This document shows, in pieces, positions 1-6,189 of a stretch of 11,233 nt of DNA. Source of the DNA: Chloroflexota bacterium (GTDB lineage Bacteria; Chloroflexota; Limnocylindria; Limnocylindrales; CSP1-4); assembly GCA_017860675.1 (NCBI GenBank), contig JAGDMV010000048.1, positions 1 through 11,233 on the forward strand, read 5' to 3'. The notes under the pieces were generated by a model. That model made no database searches and was not told the DNA's origin. It saw nothing but the letters and a program-made list of their open reading frames with translations. Both the position numbers and the translations under genes were made by a program. How positions within the stretch are numbered: position 1 is the stretch's first letter; each line of letters opens with the position of its first letter.

Positions 1-1290
1 CGCACGCCGCTGACGGAGGCCGCCTGGAGCTCGTTCGAGCAGCGGATCCACTACCAGCGCACCGACCTCGCGGATCCGGCTGGCTACGAGGCCCTGGCCG
101 GTGCGCTGGACGAGCTGGATCGCACCCAGGGGACGGCCGCCAACCGGCTGTTCTACCTGGCGACTCCGCCGTCGGCCTTCGCCGCGATCATCGCCGGCCT
201 CGGCGGGGCCGGGCTCGACCACGAGATCCACGGCGGGGGCTGGCGCCGGATCGTCATCGAGAAGCCGTTCGGCCGCGACACCATGTCGGCCATCCGCCTC
301 AACCGCGAGGTGGGCAAGGTCTTCCGCGAGTCGCAGGTCTACCGGATTGACCACTACCTCGGCAAGGAGACCGTCCGCAACCTGCTGGTCTTCCGCTTCG
401 GAAACGGCATCTTCGAGCCGATCTGGGATCGGCGCTACGTCGACCACGTCCAGATCACGGTGGCCGAATCGATCGGCCTCGAGGGCCGGGGCGCGTTCTA
501 CGAGGAGACCGGAGCGGTCCGCGACATCCTCCAGAACCACCTCATGCAGCTCCTCGCCCTGGTGGCCATGGAGCCCCCGGCGACCTGGGCGGCCGACGCG
601 CTCCGCGACGAGAAGGTCAAGGTCCTCCGGGCGATCGAGCCGATGGGTCGGCCCGAGGTCGCCGCCCGGGTCGTTCGCGGCCAGTACGGGCCGGGCTGGC
701 TGGCGGGGGCCCCCGTCCCGGGCTACCGCCAGGAGCCCGAGGTCCACCCGGAGTCGGAGACCGAGACCTACGTCGCGGCCCACTTCGAGATCGACGACTG
801 GCGCTGGACCGGCGTGCCCTTCTACCTGCGGGCCGGCAAGCGGCTGCCGCGGCGGGCGACGGAGATCGCCGTCCGCTTCCGCTCGGTGCCCCACGCCCTG
901 TTCAAGAACGCCGAGATCGACCCGGAGCCGAACATGCTGGCGCTGCGGATCCAGCCGGACGAGGGCATCCTCCTCCGCTTCGCGGCCAAGGTCCCCGGGC
1001 TTGGTCTCGACGTCCGGCCGGTCAACATGGACTTCACCTACGGGTCGTCGTTCTCGGTCGACTCGCCCGACGCCTACGAGACGCTCATCCTCGACGCTCT
1101 GCTCGGGGACGCCTCGCTCTTCACCCGGGCCGACGAGGCGGAGCGAGCCTGGGAGCTGGTGACGCCGATCCTCGAGGCCTGGGCCGAGAGCCCGCCGCCC
1201 GACTTCCCGAACTACGAGGCGGGCTCGTGGGGCCCGGCCGAGGCCGACGCGCTCCTCGAGCGAGAGGGCAACCGGTGGCGGCGGATCTAG
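1..1290 (+). CDS. zwf: Glucose-6-phosphate dehydrogenase, 5' end cut off
   Basis: Oxidises glucose-6-phosphate to 6-phosphogluconolactone with reduction of NADP (or NAD), the first step of the oxidative pentose phosphate pathway, in the cytoplasm. The frame is open from base 1, so the gene starts upstream. The 429 residues seen leave about 70-90 N-terminal residues missing, including the Rossmann GxxGxxG. In window numbering, EKPFG is at 87-91. The substrate-binding signature RIDHYLGKE is at 115-123. The NHLMQ segment at 179-183 carries H180, the equivalent of the catalytic base of the family (His263 in human G6PD). The C-terminus YEAGSWGP..AD.LLER is typical of the family. The ATG at 283 lies inside the conserved domain and is not the true start. 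The stop at 1288-1290 lies within the start region of opcA, so the two are coupled. Family identity is certain; cofactor preference cannot be read here. Confidence 0.97.
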   Translation, partial: RTPLTEAAWSSFEQRIHYQRTDLADPAGYEALAGALDELDRTQGTAANRLFYLATPPSAFAAIIAGLGGAGLDHEIHGGGWRRIVIEKPFGRDTMSAIRLNREVGKVFRESQVYRIDHYLGKETVRNLLVFRFGNGIFEPIWDRRYVDHVQITVAESIGLEGRGAFYEETGAVRDILQNHLMQLLALVAMEPPATWAADALRDEKVKVLRAIEPMGRPEVAARVVRGQYGPGWLAGAPVPGYRQEPEVHPESETETYVAAHFEIDDWRWTGVPFYLRAGKRLPRRATEIAVRFRSVPHALFKNAEIDPEPNMLALRIQPDEGILLRFAAKVPGLGLDVRPVNMDFTYGSSFSVDSPDAYETLILDALLGDASLFTRADEAERAWELVTPILEAWAESPPPDFPNYEAGSWGPAEADALLEREGNRWRRI

Positions 1291-2696
1291 CCGCCGAACA
1301 GGCCGCGGCCGCGGAGCCGGCCGGCTCGTCCGAGGCCGGGACGTCCGAGGCCGGCACGCCCGCCGGGGCACCCACTGCCGCACCGCCCACGGTCGCGGAG
1401 CAGGCTGCTGCCGCGCCTGCCGGCTCCGCGGGCGTGCGGGCGATCGCGTCGCTCGAGGGTTCCGGCGCCCCCGGTCCCCCGATCCTCCGCTGGGACGGGG
1501 CCGCCCGGACGGTGGCCGAGGTGGAGGCGGAGCTGGCCAGGATCTGGGTCTCGCCCGAGGCACGTGCCGTCGTCGCGGCCGTCGCGAATGAGGAGCAGCC
1601 CGGACGGATCGTGGCCGCCCGCTCGAGCGTGCTGAACCTGGTGGCCGTCGCCCGGCGGCCCGAGATCGGCCAGCGGGTAGCGGCCGAGATCGCCACCCTC
1701 ACCGGCCGGCACCCGTCGCGGACCATGGTGCTCGTGCCCTCCGACCCCGACGGCCCGGCCTGGTTCCGGGCCCGGGTCCGTGCCTACTGCATGGTCAGTC
1801 GCGAGGGCTCGGCCGAGACCTGCTCCGAGCTGGTCTACGCCGAGGCCGGCGGCGAGACCGGTCGCCACCTCGCGGCCGTCGTCGCCCCGCTGCTCGTCCA
1901 CGACCTGCCGGTCGCGGTTTGGTGGCCTGGCGACGTACCCTTCGGGACGCGCCTGGCGGATGACCTCGTCGGGCTTGCCGATCGGCTGATCGTCGACGGC
2001 TCCAGCTGGTCGGGCGACGGGCTGGACAGGTTGCGCGTTCTGGCCGGAGTCGCCCGCACCGTGCAGGTGACCGACTTCGCCATTGCCCGCCAGGCGCGCT
2101 GGCGCGAAGCGATCGCCTCAGCGTTCGACCGGCCCGACATGCTTCCGTATCTCGGCTCGCTGCGGCGCATCTCGGTCGCCTTCGCGACCCTTGGCGGCCC
2201 AGGAGCGGAGGTGGCGACCAACCTGGTCAGGCCGGTGTACCACGTGGGCTGGCTCGCCTCGCGCCTCGGCCTGCGTCCAGCCGGCCGGCTCCGGCGGGAG
2301 ACGAGGAAGCCGAGTGCGAGGCACGCCTCCCGGAGCGGCGCGCCGGATCCCGGGCGTGGTCTGCGCGGCACGCTCGCCGGCGACCGCGGCCGGGCCGTGG
2401 ACATCGTCGTCCGGCCGGTGGTGTCGCCGGTGCCCCCCGGGAGCACGCTGCGGGTCGAGCTGCTGGCCGAGCGGCGCGGCCGCGAGCTGCGAGTCGAGGT
2501 CACGGGCGAGGCCGAGGTCGTCCGGGTCCGTGCCTGGCATGATGGGATCGAGACGCTGGACCGGCCATACTTCGCGCCGCGCCAGACCGAGATCGGGCTG
2601 CTGGCCGAGGCGATCGAGAGCGGTGCGTCGGATCCGGTCGCGCACGCGGCGCTCGAGGTGGCCGCGGCGTTCGTCACCCCCGGCGAGCAACGGTGA
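1275..2696 (+). CDS. opcA: Glucose-6-phosphate dehydrogenase assembly protein OpcA
   Basis: OpcA binds and activates or assembles glucose-6-phosphate dehydrogenase in cyanobacteria, actinobacteria and relatives; it is not itself known as an enzyme. I chose the GTG at 1275 (473 residues) because GAGAGGG at 1262-1268 is a good ribosome site 6 bases ahead; a GTG at 1227 would add 16 residues without such a site. Residues 1 to about 65 are Ala/Pro/Glu/Thr-rich and probably disordered. The folded part follows, with family-like segments ARSSVLNLVAV (from about 115), HPSRTMVLV (from 146), VAVWWPGD (WW at 216-217), LIVDGSSW (about 235-242) and DFAIARQARW (from 267). A basic stretch near 350-375 (RRETRKPSARH) looks like an insertion or loop before the C-terminal beta-rich domain. 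The gene overlaps zwf by 16 bases and pgl by 4. Identification rests on motif recall plus the zwf-opcA-pgl order. Confidence 0.93.
   Translation: MAADLAAEQAAAAEPAGSSEAGTSEAGTPAGAPTAAPPTVAEQAAAAPAGSAGVRAIASLEGSGAPGPPILRWDGAARTVAEVEAELARIWVSPEARAVVAAVANEEQPGRIVAARSSVLNLVAVARRPEIGQRVAAEIATLTGRHPSRTMVLVPSDPDGPAWFRARVRAYCMVSREGSAETCSELVYAEAGGETGRHLAAVVAPLLVHDLPVAVWWPGDVPFGTRLADDLVGLADRLIVDGSSWSGDGLDRLRVLAGVARTVQVTDFAIARQARWREAIASAFDRPDMLPYLGSLRRISVAFATLGGPGAEVATNLVRPVYHVGWLASRLGLRPAGRLRRETRKPSARHASRSGAPDPGRGLRGTLAGDRGRAVDIVVRPVVSPVPPGSTLRVELLAERRGRELRVEVTGEAEVVRVRAWHDGIETLDRPYFAPRQTEIGLLAEAIESGASDPVAHAALEVAAAFVTPGEQR
1329..1358 (+). repeat. 15-bp tandem duplication in the opcA N-terminal linker
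   Basis: Two adjacent 15-base units (1329-1343 and 1344-1358) differ at one base and encode SEAGT twice. The repeat is in frame in the low-complexity N-terminal region of OpcA, so a change of copy number would alter only linker length. Confidence 0.75.
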
Positions 2697-3526
2697 GCGG
2701 GAGGCACCCGCCGGGGCCCTGGCCGGACTGGGATCCGCCGGCCGACCCCGGCGAGCCCGAGGTCATCCTGGCCCCGGACCCCGCCGGCTGCGCCGCCGTT
2801 GGCGCCACGCGGCTGGCTGCCGCGATCGAGCGAGCGGCGGCCGCACGTGGCCGGGCGGATGTCGCCACGACCGGGGGATCCACCCCGGCCGGCATCTACG
2901 CCGCGCTCGCGGCCCGGCCTCGCCGCGAGCGACTTCCGTGGGCGACGCTTCACGTCTGGTTCGGCGACGACCGCTTCGTGCCCCGCGACCACCCCGACTC
3001 CAACGTTGGCCCGCTCGACCGGGCCCTGGTCGCCGGACGTGCCCCGGAGGGACCCCTGCCGGCCGCCAACGTCCACCCCTTCCCGGTGGACGAGGTGATG
3101 GCCTCAGGCGCCGGCCCGGCGGCCTGCGCCGCCCGCTACGCGGAGGAGATTCGTGCCGCGCTCCCCGCGACGGCGAACGGACTGCCGGCCTTCGACGCGA
3201 TCCTCGTCGGCCTCGGGCCGGACGGCCACCTGCTGTCCGTCTTCCCCGGGAGTGAGGTGCCAACCGGCCGGGACCTGGCGGCGGCCGTGCCTGCGCCGAC
3301 CCACATCGGTCCGCACCTGCCCCGGGTCACGCTTCATCCGGCTGTCCTCGACGCCACGCCGGTGCTGCTCGCGGTCGCCTTCGGGCCCGGCAAGGCGGCG
3401 ATCGTGTCCCGGCTGCTCGACGGCCCACGGGACCTCGCGGCGCTGCCCGCCCAGCGCGCCCGCCGGGCGGGAGCCAGCTGGATCCTGGACGAGGCGGCAG
3501 CGGCAGAGCTGCGCACGCGCGGCTGA
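2693..3526 (+). CDS. pgl: 6-phosphogluconolactonase
   Basis: Hydrolyses 6-phosphogluconolactone to 6-phosphogluconate, the second step of the oxidative pentose phosphate pathway; cytoplasmic, of the NagB/6PGL fold (DevB/SOL type, not the beta-propeller type). The protein has 277 residues against a usual 230-260; the extra is mainly a Pro/Gly-rich N-terminus of about 20 residues. Motifs: TTGGSTPAGIY at 59-69, WFGDDRFVPRDHPDSN at 89-104, LGPDGHLLSVFPGS at 174-187, RVTL at 211-214. The third motif differs from the common GxDGHTASLFP form by having HLLSV, but keeps the G-x-DGH core. The GTG start overlaps the opcA stop (GTGA). There is no strong ribosome site of its own, which points to translational coupling. 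It forms one operon with zwf and opcA. Confidence 0.95.
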   Translation: MSGRHPPGPWPDWDPPADPGEPEVILAPDPAGCAAVGATRLAAAIERAAAARGRADVATTGGSTPAGIYAALAARPRRERLPWATLHVWFGDDRFVPRDHPDSNVGPLDRALVAGRAPEGPLPAANVHPFPVDEVMASGAGPAACAARYAEEIRAALPATANGLPAFDAILVGLGPDGHLLSVFPGSEVPTGRDLAAAVPAPTHIGPHLPRVTLHPAVLDATPVLLAVAFGPGKAAIVSRLLDGPRDLAALPAQRARRAGASWILDEAAAAELRTRG

Positions 3527-3561
3527 GCGGCGCGCGAGGCGAGGCGGCTCAAGGCGAGGGC

Positions 3562-3617
3562 GTGTACCGCGGCTGCCCACCACCGTCCGGCCGGCGGGCC
3601 ACGGGCGCCCGCGGCAC
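3562..3617. terminator. Possible bidirectional stem-loop between convergent genes
   Basis: CCGCGGCTGCCC at 3567-3578 pairs imperfectly (two mismatches) with GGGCGCCCGCGG at 3603-3614, and GTG 3562-3564 with CAC 3615-3617. It lies between the end of pgl (3526) and the end of the membrane-protein gene (3617), where both transcripts should stop. There is no T-tract on either side, so it is not a classic intrinsic terminator, and in DNA this GC-rich such pairings are common by chance. Confidence 0.25.
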
Positions 3618-4771
3618 TACGGGGAGCCGCCGCTCCCTGAGCCGGACCCGGCCGACGGATCGGGCGCCGGCGATGCGCTGTCTGACATACCGGAGCCGCC
3701 GGAACCACTGCCCGATGGATCGGGCGCCGGCGACGAGCCGCCCGCGCCGCCGCCACCCGAGCCAGGCCCGCTGCCGGAGCCGCCTCCCGAACCGCCGCCC
3801 GGGCCACCCGGGCCGGATGACGGTACGGGCCCGCCACCGCTGGGCTCCGGGGTGCTGCGGCCTCCTCCCCCCTGCCCGCCCGTGCCGCCCGGGATCGGCG
3901 AGGGAGACGCCTGCCCGGGACCAGGACTCGTGCCCGCGGGTTCGACGCCGCCGCCCGGCGAGCTACCGCCGGGGCCCGCCGAGGGACTCGGTCTCCCGCC
4001 CGGTGATGCTGCCGGCCCGGGCGCCTCTGTGCCGCGCGGCTGGTCCGGCGACGTCTCCTCGACGGGTCCGCCGATCGCACGCACGAGCCTGGCGCAGGCG
4101 GTCTCGGCCGTGTCGATGTCGCCCGCCCACGGCCGCCCCCCCGGCCGCGCACGGAACCGCTCGATCTCCGCGCACTGCAGCAGGGCACGTTCGCGCGCGA
4201 CATCGTCGCCGCCAGCTCCGGCCGTTTCGATGGCGATCCGGCCATAGGCGCGAAGCGCGTCGCCAGCCGCCGGCCAATCGTCGGCATTGGCGGCCAGCTC
4301 GGCCTCCGCCAGCCGGCCGTCGAGTCGATCCAGCTGCGCCTCCAGGCGCGCCGCCGACTCGACGGGCAGCAGGATTCCTTCCAGGGCAATCCGCAGTCCG
4401 TAGAAGGGTTGGCCAGGCCCGGCCTGCACGGTGGCCACCGCGCCGAGCCCAGCAACGACGAGCACGAAGACAGCGGCGGCCGCGAGCTTCGCGGGCAGCC
4501 GTCGGGGTGCGTGGCTGACAGGGCGCAGGAGCGTGACCGAGACCGGCGACGTCTCTGTCCGCTCGACCGCCGGATCGCCCGATCGCCACGTGACTGCCGC
4601 CGCCTCGAACGCAGCCTGGGTCGTCGCAGCCACCCGGGCGATAGCCTCATCGTCGCCGGGTTCGGCTCGGGCCGCGAGCAGGTCGAGCCGCTCGACGAGC
4701 GGGTCGTCCGGCTCATCGCCCCAGCCGCCGGGCCCGCCTGACCGCCCGAAGAACGGGAACCGCCCCGTCAT
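3617..4771 (-). CDS. Single-pass membrane protein with DUF5667-like domain, probable anti-sigma factor
   Basis: The 384-residue protein has three parts. Residues 1-92 form a cytoplasmic part with two helix-like stretches (EPDDPLVERLDLLAAR, and DDEAIARVAATTQAAFEAAAV at 40-60). One membrane segment lies at about 96-117 (LAAAAVFVLVVAGLGAVATV). Then comes an outside domain of about 120-235 starting GQPFYGLRIALE, with L...RLDGRLAEAELA; this Y-x-L-(K)R-x-x-E and heptad-like pattern is what DUF5667 proteins show. Residues 240-384 are a Gly/Ser/Pro-rich tail (SPSP, GGGSGGG, PAPDPS) with no predicted fold. No HxxxCxxC zinc anti-sigma motif is present. The ATG overlaps the sigma gene stop (ATGA), so the two are coupled. 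From position and topology it probably holds the sigma factor at the membrane and responds to an envelope signal; this role is inferred. Two cysteines, C200 and C226, lie outside the membrane and could form a disulfide. Confidence 0.8.
   Translation of the reverse strand: MTGRFPFFGRSGGPGGWGDEPDDPLVERLDLLAARAEPGDDEAIARVAATTQAAFEAAAVTWRSGDPAVERTETSPVSVTLLRPVSHAPRRLPAKLAAAAVFVLVVAGLGAVATVQAGPGQPFYGLRIALEGILLPVESAARLEAQLDRLDGRLAEAELAANADDWPAAGDALRAYGRIAIETAGAGGDDVARERALLQCAEIERFRARPGGRPWAGDIDTAETACARLVRAIGGPVEETSPDQPRGTEAPGPAASPGGRPSPSAGPGGSSPGGGVEPAGTSPGPGQASPSPIPGGTGGQGGGGRSTPEPSGGGPVPSSGPGGPGGGSGGGSGSGPGSGGGGAGGSSPAPDPSGSGSGGSGMSDSASPAPDPSAGSGSGSGGSP
3657..3733. repeat. Two 17-bp identical repeats 60 bp apart in the Gly/Ser tail
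   Basis: The bases at 3657-3673 and 3717-3733 are identical. On the - strand they encode two SPAPDPS copies separated by a Gly/Ser linker, near the end of the membrane protein. They look like a trace of expansion in a low-complexity tail. Confidence 0.7.
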
Positions 4772-5346
4772 CGAGGACCCTCCCCGGACTCACGGCCCTC
4801 GACCGCCGTGGCGTCCATGAGACGGCGCAGCGCCTCGATGGCGCGATGCTGGAGGACGCGAACGGCGCCCTGGCTCCGCTCCAGAAGCGGCGCGACCTCG
4901 CTCGGGGACAGGCCACCGTAGAACCGGTAGACGAGCACGTCGTGCTGGTCACGCGGCAGTCGCTCCAGCGCGGCACGGAGGCGCGTCTGCTCGTCGCCGG
5001 CGATCGCCAGCTCATCGGGCCCGGGCACGTCGCTCGGGACGTCCTGGACAAGCTCGATCGGGACCGACGGGCGTCGGGCCCGGCCGGCGTCGACCACCGT
5101 GTTCCGGGCGATCCGGAAGACCCAGGCAGCGAATGGGAGGCCCCGTGTCTCGTAGCGCGGCAGGGCGGCGATCACCTGGAGGAAGACCTGCTGCAGGAGG
5201 TCCTCGGCCTGGGTCGCGTCGGACACCCGGTAGCGGATGTAGCGGTGCACGCGCGGGGCGAGGGCGTCGTAGAGACCGGCGAATGCGTCGGCGTCGCCCG
5301 CGCGGGCAGCGGCGACCAGGCGCTCGAGGTCAGCCTGCTGCTCCAT
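4768..5346 (-). CDS. ECF-type RNA polymerase sigma factor
   Basis: The 192-residue protein has the two-domain build of sigma-70 group IV (extracytoplasmic function) factors. Region 2 is at about 23-92: FAGLYDALAPRVHRYI, then DATQAEDLLQQVFLQV (the region 2.2 core-binding helix, with the usual AEDLLQ), then FAAWVFRIARNTVVDAGRARR (2.3-2.4, -10 recognition). An acidic Pro-rich linker (VQDVPSDVPGPDE) follows. Region 4 is at about 120-177: LPRDQHDVLVYRFYGGLSPSEVAPLLERSQGAVRVLQHRAIEALRR, with a helix-turn-helix for -35 binding. The best ribosome site, GGAGGTGA, ends 13 bases before the ATG, which is longer than usual; the in-sequence GTG nearer to it is out of frame, so the ATG stands. The stop overlaps the membrane-protein start. 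The target promoters are unknown; no general stress or iron-type group could be assigned by eye. Confidence 0.93.
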   Translation of the reverse strand: MEQQADLERLVAAARAGDADAFAGLYDALAPRVHRYIRYRVSDATQAEDLLQQVFLQVIAALPRYETRGLPFAAWVFRIARNTVVDAGRARRPSVPIELVQDVPSDVPGPDELAIAGDEQTRLRAALERLPRDQHDVLVYRFYGGLSPSEVAPLLERSQGAVRVLQHRAIEALRRLMDATAVEGRESGEGPR

Positions 5347-5461
5347 CGTCGGCGAGCGGTCACCTCCCGTGAAGGGGCGGCGGCGGACACCGACGATCGC
5401 GGATCGGTCCCGACCCCGCGACCATCATGCATCCGACGGTCTCCTCGCGCCCGACGGGGCC

Positions 5462-5504
5462 GGTCCGGGGGCACGGCGCCTGCCCGGGCCGCGCCCGCCG
5501 GACC
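5462..5504 (-). terminator. Nested inverted repeat after the secreted-protein gene
   Basis: GGTCCGG at 5462-5468 pairs with CCGGACC at 5498-5504, and inside it GGGCA 5469-5473 pairs with TGCCC 5481-5485. It begins about 10 bases past the stop of the secreted-protein gene and lies ahead of the sigma gene. It could partly stop transcription or protect the 3' end of the first gene. No T-run follows, so the call is weak. Confidence 0.3.
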
Positions 5505-5514
5505 TGTCCGTCGC

Positions 5515-6078
5515 TCAATGGCCACCAGCCCGCTGCCGGACCTGCTCGCCGTCGCCGGCCGGACTGCAGGTTGGCGAGGGTGCAGCGGCCCGCTGCCCGG
5601 CGCGGACCTGCTGCCTGTTCTGCTGCTGCGCCTGCTCCTGCGGGACGACCGGAGTCGGTGCCGCAGTCGGCTGCCCGGCGCGGTTAAGCGCCCGCTCCCG
5701 AACAGGGGTGGAGGCCTCCGCTGACGGGTCGGGCGTGGCCGAAGCCTGCCGGAGCCGGACGCGGTCTCGGTCGCGCTCCTGGTCGGGCGTGCCGTCGCAG
5801 GCGGCCGTGCAGTCGCGTTGCTGGACGTGGTCGGCGGAACGATCTCTGTCGCGCTCCTGGTCCGGCGTGCCGTCGCAGTCGGCCGTGCACGTGCCATCGC
5901 GCACCTGGTCACGGTCGCGGAGCTGGTCCGCAGCCCCCGCGAGGGCACCCTGCGCCGGGCCGGCCGGCGTGGCTGCCGGAGCCGCCACGACCCCGGCGAC
6001 CATCGTGGTTGCGAGCGTGAACCCGGCAGCGACGGTCGCCACCTTCATCAATCCGAGCGCCTGCAGGATCGCCAGCAT
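5515..6078 (-). CDS. Secreted Arg/Asp-rich repeat protein of unknown function
   Basis: I do not recognise a named family. The 187-residue protein opens with a signal-peptide-like stretch (residues 11-36: MKVATVAAGFTLATTMVAG then VVAAPAA, with a likely AxA cut near 33-36). The first ATG is chosen because GAGGTGA sits just ahead of it; M11 would give a neater signal peptide but has no ribosome site. The mature part is strongly charged. A partial unit (LRDRDQVRDGT) leads into two close copies of CTAxCDGTPDQERDRDR at about 64-80 and 90-106, each with a CxxxC pair (C64/C68, C90/C94). A Pro/Ala/Thr region and a Gln-rich stretch (QEQAQQQNRQQ, about 147-157) follow, with one more cysteine, C171. It lies 168 bases ahead of the ECF sigma gene on the same strand and may be co-transcribed with it or be its target. 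A signal, sensor-ligand or wall-associated role is possible but not shown. Confidence 0.72.
   Translation of the reverse strand: MLAILQALGLMKVATVAAGFTLATTMVAGVVAAPAATPAGPAQGALAGAADQLRDRDQVRDGTCTADCDGTPDQERDRDRSADHVQQRDCTAACDGTPDQERDRDRVRLRQASATPDPSAEASTPVRERALNRAGQPTAAPTPVVPQEQAQQQNRQQVRAGQRAAAPSPTCSPAGDGEQVRQRAGGH
5771..5889 (-). repeat. Two 41-bp near-identical direct repeats, 78-bp period
   Basis: The bases at 5771-5811 and 5849-5889 match at 39 of 41 positions, and both are in the same reading frame of the secreted protein. The unit encodes CTAxCDGTPDQER plus the start of the RD run. The period is 26 codons. One of the two differences changes Asp to Ala in the CxxxC motif. The high identity suggests a recent duplication or ongoing homogenisation. 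Confidence 0.88.
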
Positions 6079-6144
6079 CTGTCACCTCGTCCAGCGGGCC
6101 GGGGCCTTACTGGCCCGATCAGCGTAATCCCGCCGCCGACTGAA

Positions 6145-6166
6145 ACGGTGTGGCGCTCTTCGCGTT
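6145..6166 (-). promoter_or_regulatory. Candidate ECF-type promoter (AAC-N16-CGT)
   Basis: Read on the - strand, AAC at 6166-6164 is followed after exactly 16 bases by CGT at 6147-6145, with a T after it. This matches the general spacing and core bases of many ECF-sigma promoters. It would start a leader of about 60 bases for the secreted-protein gene at 6078. No AAC occurs on the - strand in the 168 bases ahead of the sigma gene, so this could be the promoter of the whole set. Six fixed bases can arise by chance, so confidence is low. Confidence 0.3.
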
Positions 6167-6189
6167 ACGCGGTTGAGACCGCTGGGACA

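Noticed and set aside
1835..3076. Long - strand frame opposite opcA and pgl
   Set aside because: Arg/Ser/Pro-rich shadow of strongly recognised + strand genes.
3153..4247. + strand frame with Pro-rich sequence across the pgl end and the membrane-protein tail
   Set aside because: The Pro-rich part is the complement of the Gly/Ser-rich tail; the - strand reading gives a coherent membrane protein coupled to the sigma gene.
5347..5514. A separate promoter for the sigma gene
   Set aside because: No convincing -35/-10 pair or AAC/CGT motif is seen on the - strand in this gap.
5771..5889. CRISPR-like direct repeats
   Set aside because: Only two copies, in frame within a protein-coding gene, and no cas genes in the window.
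5860..5900. EF-hand or dockerin calcium loop suggested by the CDGTPDQERDRDR unit
   Set aside because: The spacing of acidic residues does not fit DxDxDG; Arg occupies positions that should bind calcium.
6169..6182. GCGGT-TGAG-ACCGC hairpin after the SDR gene as a terminator
   Set aside because: Stem of only 5 pairs and no T-run; too weak to call.
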